In this document: positions 57,770 through 64,000 of the stretch, piece by piece | How the letters are laid out: each line of letters starts with the position of its first letter | How positions within the stretch are numbered: position 1 is the first letter of the stretch | Assembly: GCF_003751085.1 (NCBI RefSeq) | Contig: NZ_RJJY01000001.1 | Coordinates: 5,022,001 to 5,086,000, forward strand | Length of the DNA: 64,000 bases | From: Micromonospora sp. Llam0 | Lineage (GTDB): Bacteria > Actinomycetota > Actinomycetes > Mycobacteriales > Micromonosporaceae | Direction of reading: 5' to 3' | Made by a program: the position numbers and the translations under genes | Notes under the pieces: model-generated | What the model saw: only the letters and a program-made list of their open reading frames with translations | Databases searched by the model: none | Told to the model about the DNA's origin: nothing

Positions 57770-58348
57770 CTACGCCTGGGCGCGGTTGTGGCTACGTAGA
57801 TGATTCAGCAGGGCGGTCCAGCGCTTCGGCACCCCCAGGTCGAGGAACTCGGCCTTCAACGCGGCGATCTTGCGCTCCCGGTCGGCCAGCATCGCCTGCA
57901 CGGCTGCGGTGAGCTGGGAGACGAACGTGCTTTCGCCCAGCCGGGTGACCGTGCCCTCGGCGAGCAGCACGGTCCAGGAGAGGGCACCGGTGGTGCGTAC
58001 CGTGATCGAACCGTCCGGCGAGCCGCCGGACGCGACCACCTCGTTGAGCGCCCGCGTGTACGCGGCCTGCCCCGGTGTCTGCTCGGGTCGGGCCGGCGGG
58101 TCGACGACGACCCGGAACGCCGCCGACCGTCGCTCGTGGAGCTCGTCCTGGGACCGCTGGAACGCGACCCACATCGCCTGCCCGAGCCGGCTCAGCTGGT
58201 GGGCCAGGGTGTCGTCGGTGTACCGGCCGTACGCCGCGTAGCTGAAGCTGATCCGCAGGTCCGTGCCGTCGGTGGTGTCCGCCCAGATCGCACCGTCCGG
58301 AGACGACGCGGAGATCGGCGGTCGCCGGTCAAGGTCGGGCTCGCTCAT
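57770..58348 (-). CDS. YbaB/EbfC-like protein of a type VII-associated cluster
   Basis: A 192-residue protein from the ATG at 58348 (GGGGGAGAG upstream). The C-terminal ~100 residues (PDGSITVRTTGALSWTVLLAEG...VSQLTAAVQAMLADRERKIAALKAEFL) resemble the YbaB/EbfC fold, often encoded next to WXG100 genes in actinobacteria. Divergent from the NHL protein gene. Confidence 0.5.
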   Translation of the reverse strand: MSEPDLDRRPPISASSPDGAIWADTTDGTDLRISFSYAAYGRYTDDTLAHQLSRLGQAMWVAFQRSQDELHERRSAAFRVVVDPPARPEQTPGQAAYTRALNEVVASGGSPDGSITVRTTGALSWTVLLAEGTVTRLGESTFVSQLTAAVQAMLADRERKIAALKAEFLDLGVPKRWTALLNHLRSHNRAQA

Positions 58349-58451
58349 CTCTCCCCCGTTCCGCAGGTCACCTGGCCACCGTTGAAATCCGCCCCGGACG
58401 GCGACGGCAACGAGACAACAGTCGATTGCCACACTGTGTTAAGACTAGGCG

Positions 58452-59645
58452 GTGAAACGAACTGCGCGGGGGTTCGCTGCGGCACTCGTCGCAACGGCGA
58501 CAGTCGGTATGCCGCTGCCGGCACGGGCAGCCGACGCGGTGTCTCCGGTCGAGCCGCTAGCGGCCGAGGCGGCTCCGGCCGACGGATCGACGGCGACGCT
58601 GTACGCCGGAACCGGTGAGGCCGGGTACTCCGGCGACGATGGTCCTGCCACGGCGGCGGCGCTGAACCAGCCCGGCGCGGTCGCCGTCACGCCGGACGGG
58701 GTCGTGTACGTCGCCGACACCGGCAACGGGGTCGTCCGGGCGGTATCCGCCGACGGCGTGATCCGCACCGTCCCTGTCGGCGAGGTCAGCCTGAGCTATC
58801 CGAGCAGTCTGGCGGTCGACGCGGCCGGGACCATCTACATCGGTGACAGTGGCAACGCCCGGATTCTCTCTCTGTCGCCCGGCGGTGACGTAGCCGTGGT
58901 GGCGGGCGACAACGGGGCCGGGTTCGCCGGTGACGGCGGGCCGGCCGTCGAGGCGCAACTGCGCGACGTCAGCGGCCTGACCGTCGACGCCGACGGCGGG
59001 TTGGTCTTCGGCGACCTGCGCAACTACCGGGTCCGGCGGATCAACGCCGACGGCGTCATCGACACCCTGATCGGCAGCGGCGACGTCGGGCTGGTGGCGG
59101 GCGGCGACGCGGCGACGTTCACTTTCCCGTACGCGCCGATCTCGACGGCGGACGACCCCGACGGCGGCCGCTGGGTGGCGAGCACCCTGCTGTACGGCCT
59201 GTCCGACAACGTGATGCGTGCGGTGGTCCGCGACGGCGACAGCCGGTGGACGTACTCCGAATCGCAGTCGGCGGAGATCCCGGACGGCGCCTGGCAGGGC
59301 ACCCTCTACCTGGCCGCCACCGCGAACGCCCGGTACCTGTCGACCGACGACGGCCTCTACCGCTTCCACCCAGACGGCCGGGTGGAGACCCTGCTGGCGG
59401 GTCCGTCGTTCGCCGGACCGTTGACCATGGTGGACGACCAGCTCGGCTACCTGGTCGACCCGCGCCAGCACAAGGTGTACCGGTTGGAGCTGCCGGCGAT
59501 CTCCGCCGCCGGTCCGGGCAACGGTGGCGACAGCGACGCGGATCCCGGCGGCGCGGTACGGCCGTGGTGGGTGCTGGCGGCTGCCGCAGCGGTCGCTGTG
59601 GCACTGCTGGTGGCGGTCGTCGCGGTACGCCGCCGTAAAGCATGA
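58452..59645 (+). CDS. Exported NHL/beta-propeller protein with C-terminal membrane anchor
   Basis: A 397-residue protein from a GTG. Signal peptide ~1-27 (ending ARAAD). NHL-type repeats run through ~50-340 (AGTGEAGYSGDDGPATAAALNQPGAVAV, VYVADTGNGVVRAVSADGVIRTV, IYIGDSGNARILSLSPGG, FAGDGGPAVEAQL). A TM helix (~370-390) and RRRKA tail anchor it with the propeller outside. A TAAGACT element just upstream suggests a leaderless or near-leaderless message. Probable protein- or ligand-binding scaffold. Confidence 0.75.
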   Translation: MKRTARGFAAALVATATVGMPLPARAADAVSPVEPLAAEAAPADGSTATLYAGTGEAGYSGDDGPATAAALNQPGAVAVTPDGVVYVADTGNGVVRAVSADGVIRTVPVGEVSLSYPSSLAVDAAGTIYIGDSGNARILSLSPGGDVAVVAGDNGAGFAGDGGPAVEAQLRDVSGLTVDADGGLVFGDLRNYRVRRINADGVIDTLIGSGDVGLVAGGDAATFTFPYAPISTADDPDGGRWVASTLLYGLSDNVMRAVVRDGDSRWTYSESQSAEIPDGAWQGTLYLAATANARYLSTDDGLYRFHPDGRVETLLAGPSFAGPLTMVDDQLGYLVDPRQHKVYRLELPAISAAGPGNGGDSDADPGGAVRPWWVLAAAAAVAVALLVAVVAVRRRKA

Positions 59646-59708
59646 ACGCACCACCGCTCGGCATACCGCCCGAGCAGTCCCACTGACCGTCAACCGGGGG
59701 TGATGGCG

Positions 59709-60113
59709 ATGCCGGAAGATGTCACCGGCGGTGACCTGTACGCGCTGTGGCGGGTGTCCGAGGCGCTGCTGCCACGCGTCGCGGACGTCTACTACGATGC
59801 GAACCGGCTGGTCGCCGGGGCGGACAGCGCATCCGGGCTGACCTTCGGCCTGACCATGTGGAACACGCTGCGCTACGAGCTGCAGGACATGTACGCCGAG
59901 ATCGGCGGTGTGGTGCTGGACGGTGCTACCGCTGTCCGGGACGCCCGCCTCGCATACGAGACGGACGACACGGAAGCGGCCAACGACCTGCAGGACATCC
60001 TGGCCGATCCGTTGCGCAACTCCACCGACCCCGATATCGCGCCGCCGGCACCCGGGTCCGAGGACGATCCAGGTACGCCGATCCCGGTCGAGCGCCCGTC
60101 CGGCGCTTCCTGA
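59709..60113 (+). CDS. Small helical protein, possibly WXG100/ESX-like
   Basis: A 134-residue protein; GGGGG at 59696-59700 favours the ATG at 59709, although in-frame starts exist at 59700 and 59703. Two amphipathic helices, GLTFGLTMWNTLRYELQDMYAEIG with a central W between them, and an acidic/proline-rich C-terminus. Size and helical-hairpin pattern fit an ESX-type partner protein, but no exact W-x-G occurs. Followed after 10 bases by the large helical protein. Confidence 0.5.
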   Translation: MPEDVTGGDLYALWRVSEALLPRVADVYYDANRLVAGADSASGLTFGLTMWNTLRYELQDMYAEIGGVVLDGATAVRDARLAYETDDTEAANDLQDILADPLRNSTDPDIAPPAPGSEDDPGTPIPVERPSGAS

Positions 60114-60123
60114 AAGGGCGAAC

Positions 60124-61200
60124 ATGGGCAACGCTGACACGCCGGCCGAATACACGAACCAGAACTTCGTACCGGCGCTGACCCAGAAGGCGGAGAAGCT
60201 GCGGGAGGAGTTCGTCCGCCAGACCCTGCAGGACCTGAGTTCCTACTACGACGCGCTGCTTGAGGAGTACAACAAGGCCAACCCGGACCGGCCGGCTAGC
60301 CGCATCAACGCCGAAGCGTTCTCCGTGACCATCAACAACGGCCCGGGTTTAGGGAGCGAGGAGGTGATCCTCACCGACGAGGAAATCAGGCAGTGGGAAT
60401 ATGCGATCCAGAACGAACATTACGCCTGGGTCGTTCCCACCTTCGAGAGCTACCTGACGCCAGATCCCGACGAGGCCAACCCGGCCATCGACAATCTCGG
60501 CACGATCGCCACGATGTTCGGCGGGCCGGTTGCCGAGGCCGGCGATATCGGCAACCGCGACATGGGGCTGACCGGGCTGCAGACCGTCCGCGACCAGATG
60601 GAGAACCACTGGGAGGGTTCGTTCCAGCAGACGTTCATCGGCAACTTCATCGCTCCGCTGGAGAACGGGCTGGCCTGTCAGGCCGCTGCCGCCCGCGTCG
60701 CCAAGGAGCTGCTGGAAGCCAACAAGATCAGCAAAGTCGCCCAGCGGAAAGCCATCCTCGACCTGCTCGACAAGGCGATCGCCGCCCTCGGTGACCTCGG
60801 CGCGGGCGGCAAGTCGGCCAAGAGCTACGCCTGGAGCACCCTGGTCGGCATCGCCGCCGGCACCCTGATCGCCGCCACCGGCGGCATGGCGGCCTGGGTC
60901 GGCGCGGTGATCATCACCACCAGCACTTTGGCGCAAGGGCTGGAGGTGGGCAGCGACGCGGAGCCCGTCGAGATCGGCGGCATCACCGCACAGGACGTCG
61001 CGGTCGCGGTGCAGGGCGCGCTGACCAAACAGAACGAGAAGTTCGTCGACGACGAGACCAAGGTGGCGGACGCCCTCACCCGACTGCACCAGGACGTCGC
61101 CGCCGCCCGCAATGTGGTCGGGCAGCTGGGCGTCAACCGGCCCGACCTGTACGGCGCCTCCTTCGCCGACATCCAGCGCGGCCTCACCCCGTCGGACTGA
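60124..61200 (+). CDS. Large helical protein of the type VII-associated-like cluster
   Basis: A 358-residue protein; AAAGGG upstream of the ATG. Long N-terminal helices (LTQKAEKLREEFVRQTLQDL...LLEEYNKAN), central helical region (MENHWEGSFQQTF, RVAKELLEANKISKVAQRKAILDLLDKAI) and a hydrophobic segment ~240-275 (LVGIAAGTLIAATGGMAAWVGAVIITTS), which may insert in a membrane. The design resembles EspB/PPE-like or pore-forming secreted substrates. No catalytic motif recognised. Confidence 0.5.
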   Translation: MGNADTPAEYTNQNFVPALTQKAEKLREEFVRQTLQDLSSYYDALLEEYNKANPDRPASRINAEAFSVTINNGPGLGSEEVILTDEEIRQWEYAIQNEHYAWVVPTFESYLTPDPDEANPAIDNLGTIATMFGGPVAEAGDIGNRDMGLTGLQTVRDQMENHWEGSFQQTFIGNFIAPLENGLACQAAAARVAKELLEANKISKVAQRKAILDLLDKAIAALGDLGAGGKSAKSYAWSTLVGIAAGTLIAATGGMAAWVGAVIITTSTLAQGLEVGSDAEPVEIGGITAQDVAVAVQGALTKQNEKFVDDETKVADALTRLHQDVAAARNVVGQLGVNRPDLYGASFADIQRGLTPSD

Positions 61201-61229
61201 CCTGACTCCGGCAGACTGACCTGACTCCG
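61195..61229. repeat. 16-bp direct repeat after the helical-protein gene
   Basis: GACTGACCTGACTCCG occurs at 61195-61210 and 61214-61229 (19-base period), starting over the stop codon. Confidence 0.7.
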
Positions 61230-61280
61230 TCGGGCTGAACGACGACGCCGGATGTCGGTGGGGCGTGGCAGTCTGACCGG

Positions 61281-61682
61281 GTGAACGTCGAGGAAGCCGT
61301 CCGGCTGCGCCGGGCCCGGGACCTGCTGGACCGGGAGTACGCCCGTCCCCTTGACGTGCCGGCGATGGCGCGAGCGGCGTACATGTCGCCGTCGCACTTC
61401 ACCCGGCTGTTCCGTGCCGCCTACGGCGAGAGCCCGTACGGCTACCTGTCGACCCGGCGGGTCGAGCGGGCCAAGGCGCTGCTGCGCCGTGGCGACCTGA
61501 GCGTCACCGACGTCTGCATGGCGGTCGGGTTCACCTCGCTCGGCTCGTTCAGCTCCCGCTTCACCGAGCTGGTCGGTGAGACGCCCAGCGCGTACCGGGC
61601 CCGGTCGCACACCGCCGGCGCGGCCATCCCGGCCTGCTACGTCAAAGCCGTCACCCGCCCGACCCGCCCGGCCGCCGTCTGA
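61281..61682 (+). CDS. AraC-family transcriptional regulator
   Basis: A 133-residue protein consisting mainly of the two HTHs of AraC/XylS proteins (LDVPAMARAAYMSPSHFTRLFRAAYGESPYGYL and LSVTDVCMAVGFTSLGSFSSRFTELVGETPSAYR). There is no separate effector domain. Such short regulators usually lie next to a VOC-family gene, which is found at 62219. Confidence 0.9.
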   Translation: MNVEEAVRLRRARDLLDREYARPLDVPAMARAAYMSPSHFTRLFRAAYGESPYGYLSTRRVERAKALLRRGDLSVTDVCMAVGFTSLGSFSSRFTELVGETPSAYRARSHTAGAAIPACYVKAVTRPTRPAAV

Positions 61683-61687
61683 GCCGG

Positions 61688-62074
61688 TCACGCCGCCGCC
61701 AGGTCGTGGACGGACAGGTACACCCCATGCTTGCGAAGGGCGGCTGGCGCCCACGCCAACGCATCTGCCCGGTGGACTGCCAATTCGGCAGGAAACCATG
61801 GTCGGCGCAGCACCCGCGCCTCAGCCCATTGCGGCGGGGCGACGTCCGCCTGAGCGAGCAGATGCTCTGCGAGTGCCGCGAGTAGCGCGTCCCACCGCTC
61901 GTCCCCGGTCTGCTCCGGTTCGTCCAGCAGCAGCGTCACCCTGGTGTCCGCCGGCTCCCAGCGGAACTCCTCCAGGAACTCCCACACCAACTTCCACCGG
62001 GTCTGGTCGACGTCTGTGGATGCCAGATGGCTGGCCAGCACTGCCAGACTCATCGGTTCGTAGCCGGTACCCAC
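61688..62074 (-). CDS. Hypothetical protein between the AraC and VOC genes
   Basis: A 128-residue acidic/aromatic protein; GTG at 62074 has GAGG 8 bases upstream (alternative ATG at 62053). Contains WKLVWEFLEEFRWEPADTRVTLLLDEP and GDERWDALLAALAEHLLAQ, repeated WE/EE helices. No family named; it lacks toxin motifs. It separates the normally adjacent AraC and VOC genes on the opposite strand. Confidence 0.6.
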   Translation of the reverse strand: MGTGYEPMSLAVLASHLASTDVDQTRWKLVWEFLEEFRWEPADTRVTLLLDEPEQTGDERWDALLAALAEHLLAQADVAPPQWAEARVLRRPWFPAELAVHRADALAWAPAALRKHGVYLSVHDLAAA

Positions 62075-62218
62075 AACGCGAACCTCACTTTCCGAACCTC
62101 GGCATCACTTCGGCACCATCAGCTTCAGGCTGCCGGGCGACGGCCTGTCCAGGACCGGCCGGAGCATCAAGCCGGTTTGGAGAAGCCCAGGTCAGCCGGC
62201 CGGCGTAGCGTCGCTGGC

Positions 62219-62626
62219 ATGACAATCAAGCTTTCCCACACGTTCCTGCTCGTCCGCGACCAGGACGAGGCGCTGAAGTTCTACCGCGACGTGCTCGGCC
62301 TGGAGGTCCGCACCGACGTGCCGTTCGAGGGCGTCCGCTGGCTGACTGTCGGCCCGCCCGGACAGCCGGACGTCGAGATCGTGCTCGAAGTCGCCGCGAT
62401 GGGTCGCGCCGCCGACCAGGAGACCCTGGAGCTGCTGCTCGCCAAGGGCTCGCTCAGCGGGCTGATCTTCCTGGTCGACGACGTGGACGCGACGTTCGAG
62501 CGGGTCCGGGCCGCCGGGGCGGAGGTCATGCAGGAGCCCATCGACCAGCCGTACGGGGTACGCGACTGCGGTGTCCGCGACCCGTCCGGCAACAACATTC
62601 GCTTCTCGCAGCGACTGCCGCAGTAG
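62219..62626 (+). CDS. VOC-family (glyoxalase/bleomycin-resistance-like) protein
   Basis: A 135-residue vicinal-oxygen-chelate fold: SHTFLLVRDQDEALKFYRDVLGLEV and GVRDPSGNNIRFSQ. Metal-binding candidates include His7 of the LSHTF segment and the Glu residues of the beta sheet. Possibly a ring-cleavage or glyoxalase-type enzyme under control of the AraC regulator. Confidence 0.9.
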   Translation: MTIKLSHTFLLVRDQDEALKFYRDVLGLEVRTDVPFEGVRWLTVGPPGQPDVEIVLEVAAMGRAADQETLELLLAKGSLSGLIFLVDDVDATFERVRAAGAEVMQEPIDQPYGVRDCGVRDPSGNNIRFSQRLPQ

Positions 62627-62652
62627 CCGCACCGCCGCCGCACCCCAGGGGG

Positions 62653-62700
62653 TGACGGTGCCTCCGGTCGGCTTGCCGGTCCCGGCCGGAGGCACCGTCA
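62653..62700. terminator. Bidirectional hairpin terminator
   Basis: Fifteen-base perfect arms (62653-62667 and 62686-62700) between the convergent VOC and 62703 genes. Confidence 0.75.
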
Positions 62701-62702
62701 GT

Positions 62703-62960
62703 TCATGGGCGGCGACGGGCCGGCCGGGTCACCGCGCCGGGGCGGCGCAGCGCGTCCGCCCGTACGACGATCGAGCGGAAGCGTTGGTCCTCGCCGCCGA
62801 CGACCTCGACTCCGACCAGGTGGACCCATTCGATCCCCGGATGCTGCGCTCCGTCGTCGACCCGGGTGACCCGCAGCACGAGTCGACCGAGCCCGTAGCA
62901 GTAGTCGCCGGTATTCAGCGAAACCGTGTCGCCGACTTTCACCAGCGGGTCATTTCTCAT
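62703..62960 (-). CDS. Small conserved-type hypothetical protein
   Basis: An 85-residue beta-rich protein (VKVGDTVSLNTGDYCYGLGRLVLRVTRVDD, IEWVHLVGVEVVG) with an Arg-rich tail. Its start overlaps the preceding gene's stop by 11 bases, so the pair is co-transcribed. It resembles small proteins that accompany XRE-DUF5753 regulators in actinomycetes, but no function is known. Confidence 0.65.
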   Translation of the reverse strand: MRNDPLVKVGDTVSLNTGDYCYGLGRLVLRVTRVDDGAQHPGIEWVHLVGVEVVGGEDQRFRSIVVRADALRRPGAVTRPARRRP

Positions 62961-63225
62961 TGTTGATCATTTCTACCGGCTTGCCGTCGCGCAGCAGCTC
63001 GGCGAACCGCTCGTACGCCCTGAAGTCTTCCACGCGTAGAAATTGCAGCGCCGTGTCCATCGGTCGGCATCCGTCGGTCAGGCAGACCGGGCAGCCGGCC
63101 CACTCCACCGAGGGCCAGTGGTCGGTGACGACGCACGTCGCGTACCGGATGGCGACGTCACGGGTCTGCTCCTCGCTCAACTCGGGGATGGCCGGCGGTT
63201 GGGAACCTGGCACCAGGACGCTCAT
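62950..63225 (-). CDS. Small hypothetical protein with paired cysteines
   Basis: A 91-residue protein; GGAGGG is 6 bases from the ATG at 63225, preferred to an upstream in-frame ATG at 63327. Contains AGCPVCLTDGC, a C-x2-C-x4-C pattern that could bind metal. Upstream partner of the 85-residue protein and divergent from the XRE gene. Confidence 0.65.
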   Translation of the reverse strand: MSVLVPGSQPPAIPELSEEQTRDVAIRYATCVVTDHWPSVEWAGCPVCLTDGCRPMDTALQFLRVEDFRAYERFAELLRDGKPVEMINNEK

Positions 63226-63344
63226 TTCTGCCCTCCGCTGATCCTCGGAAACTTCTCCTGCGAACACTCTGGACTCCGCCGGCACTCTCCCGTAAGGATG
63301 GATCGGCATACCCGTGAAATCACTCACGTACGGAGGGGTAAGCG

Positions 63345-64000
63345 GTGGACATGATCATGTGGATACGCGCGCTCAAAGCAGCGCGGGTCGCCGCCGGAGT
63401 AAGCCAGGACGGGCTCGCCGAGAAGATCAATTGGAGCGCGTCGACGATTGCCGCGATCGAGACCGGCCGACGCAAGCCGACCTTCAAATTCGCCGAAGAA
63501 GCCGATGAGGCGTTGTGCACCGGTGGCCTGCTGACCGAGCTGCTGGACCGCGCCGAACGCCAACGCACCCCCGCCTGGTTCATCGCCTGGCGCAAGATCG
63601 AGTCCGAGGCGAGGCGCCTCCGCACCTTCCAACCGACGGTCATCCCGGGCCTGTTACAAACCGAGGAGTACGCCCGAGCGATCATCACCGCCGGCAACCT
63701 GCACACGCCAGCAAAGGCCGAGGAGCTGGTGCGAATCCGGATGGATCGGCAGGAGTTGCTGACCCGCGACAATCCACCCGAGTGCATCTTCATCCTCGAC
63801 GAGACAACGCTGAGCCGGCCGGTGGGCGACCACGCCATCCTCGACCGGCAGCTCCAGCACCTCCAGGAGGTCATCGAGATGCCGAACGTGCGGATTCACA
63901 TTCTGCCGACCGAGGTCGGGGCGCACGTGGGTCTCGGCGGCGGCTTCGTCCTCGCCGATCTGCCCGACGTCGACCCAGCCGCATACTTGGAGAACGTCGC
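63345..64000 (+). CDS. XRE-family regulator with DUF5753, truncated by the window edge
   Basis: From the GTG at 63345 (GGAGGGG 6 bases upstream) 218 codons are present. HTH: IRALKAARVAAGVSQDGLAEKINWSASTIAAIETGRRKPT. DUF5753 begins near residue 75 (FQPTVIPGLLQTEEYARAIITAG, RIRMDRQELLTRDN) and is cut in the DLPDVDPAAYLENV region. Same family as the 30789-31673 regulator; DUF397 or SAM methyltransferase partner, if any, would lie beyond the edge. Confidence 0.9.
   Translation, partial: MDMIMWIRALKAARVAAGVSQDGLAEKINWSASTIAAIETGRRKPTFKFAEEADEALCTGGLLTELLDRAERQRTPAWFIAWRKIESEARRLRTFQPTVIPGLLQTEEYARAIITAGNLHTPAKAEELVRIRMDRQELLTRDNPPECIFILDETTLSRPVGDHAILDRQLQHLQEVIEMPNVRIHILPTEVGAHVGLGGGFVLADLPDVDPAAYLENV

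Noticed and set aside
1..64000. Mobile elements, tRNA or rRNA genes
   Set aside because: No transposase, integrase, attachment-site pair or structural RNA pattern was recognised on either strand.

Overview
The window is about 70% G+C or higher. It has strong codon bias, frequent GTG starts and dense gene packing with many 4-8 base start/stop overlaps. These features, with DUF5753 XRE regulators, the AfsR-type regulator, a ribosome-hibernation MRF protein, LCP and HtaA proteins, indicate a filamentous actinomycete, most likely of the Micromonosporaceae. The family is inferred from gene content only. No rRNA, tRNA, CRISPR array, transposase or phage gene was seen, so this looks like chromosomal arm or accessory sequence.

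Layout: (1) 1-4.0 kb: the edge of an NRPS gene (minus strand), then cobF, a GntR and a WYL regulator in one overlapping block, and an SDR. (2) 4.3-14.7 kb: a secreted RICIN/beta-helix protein, then an iron-heme island. Two IdeR-type iron boxes (9659-9677 and 9750-9768) sit between divergent operons. The minus-strand operon encodes an HtaA/neocarzinostatin-like/WxL-like surface protein, a DUF916 protein and a third membrane-anchored surface protein. The plus-strand operon encodes a surface protein, hemin binding lipoprotein, permease, ATPase, heme oxygenase and a DUF2470 protein. Together they plausibly capture heme at the surface, import it and release its iron. (3) 14.8-20.8 kb: a lipoprotein, a PQQ-type sugar dehydrogenase with CBM2, a TPR protein, an LCP protein and a Crp/Fnr regulator. 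(4) 20.97-24.68 kb: an overlapping operon with a nucleotide-cyclase-like protein, a degenerate P-loop protein (apparently frameshifted into two ORFs) and a coiled-coil protein. The cyclase and P-loop proteins share a short NxGQxAN...GG..Q motif. This is a candidate conflict/signalling system.

(5) 24.7-29.5 kb: a two-component system divergent from an ABC transporter. (6) 29.5-37.2 kb: an F420-type oxidoreductase, DUF2071, SAM methyltransferase plus XRE, a GGDEF-EAL protein, a cysteine-free HesB-like protein, an orphan winged-helix protein and a Zur-box-controlled MRF protein. (7) 37.3-43.4 kb: a cell-wall hydrolase-like protein, a ParA-like ATPase with partner, a HelD-like helicase and an AA10 polysaccharide monooxygenase with a CebR-like box. 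(8) 43.6-49.2 kb: a second two-component/ABC (FtsX) module. (9) 49.3-57.7 kb: an FAD monooxygenase with a TetR regulator, an unknown CH-rich protein, a 1007-residue AfsR-type regulator, and next to it a 44-residue peptide followed by a stand-alone YcaO protein, a likely RiPP locus of unrecognised class. (10) 57.8-61.2 kb: a YbaB-like / NHL-repeat / helical-protein cluster resembling type VII-secretion-associated sets. (11) 61.3-64 kb: AraC, VOC, small hypothetical genes and a truncated XRE-DUF5753 regulator.

The two most promising candidates for something undescribed are the peptide-YcaO-AfsR locus (52.2-57.0 kb) and the cyclase/P-loop operon (20.97-24.68 kb).
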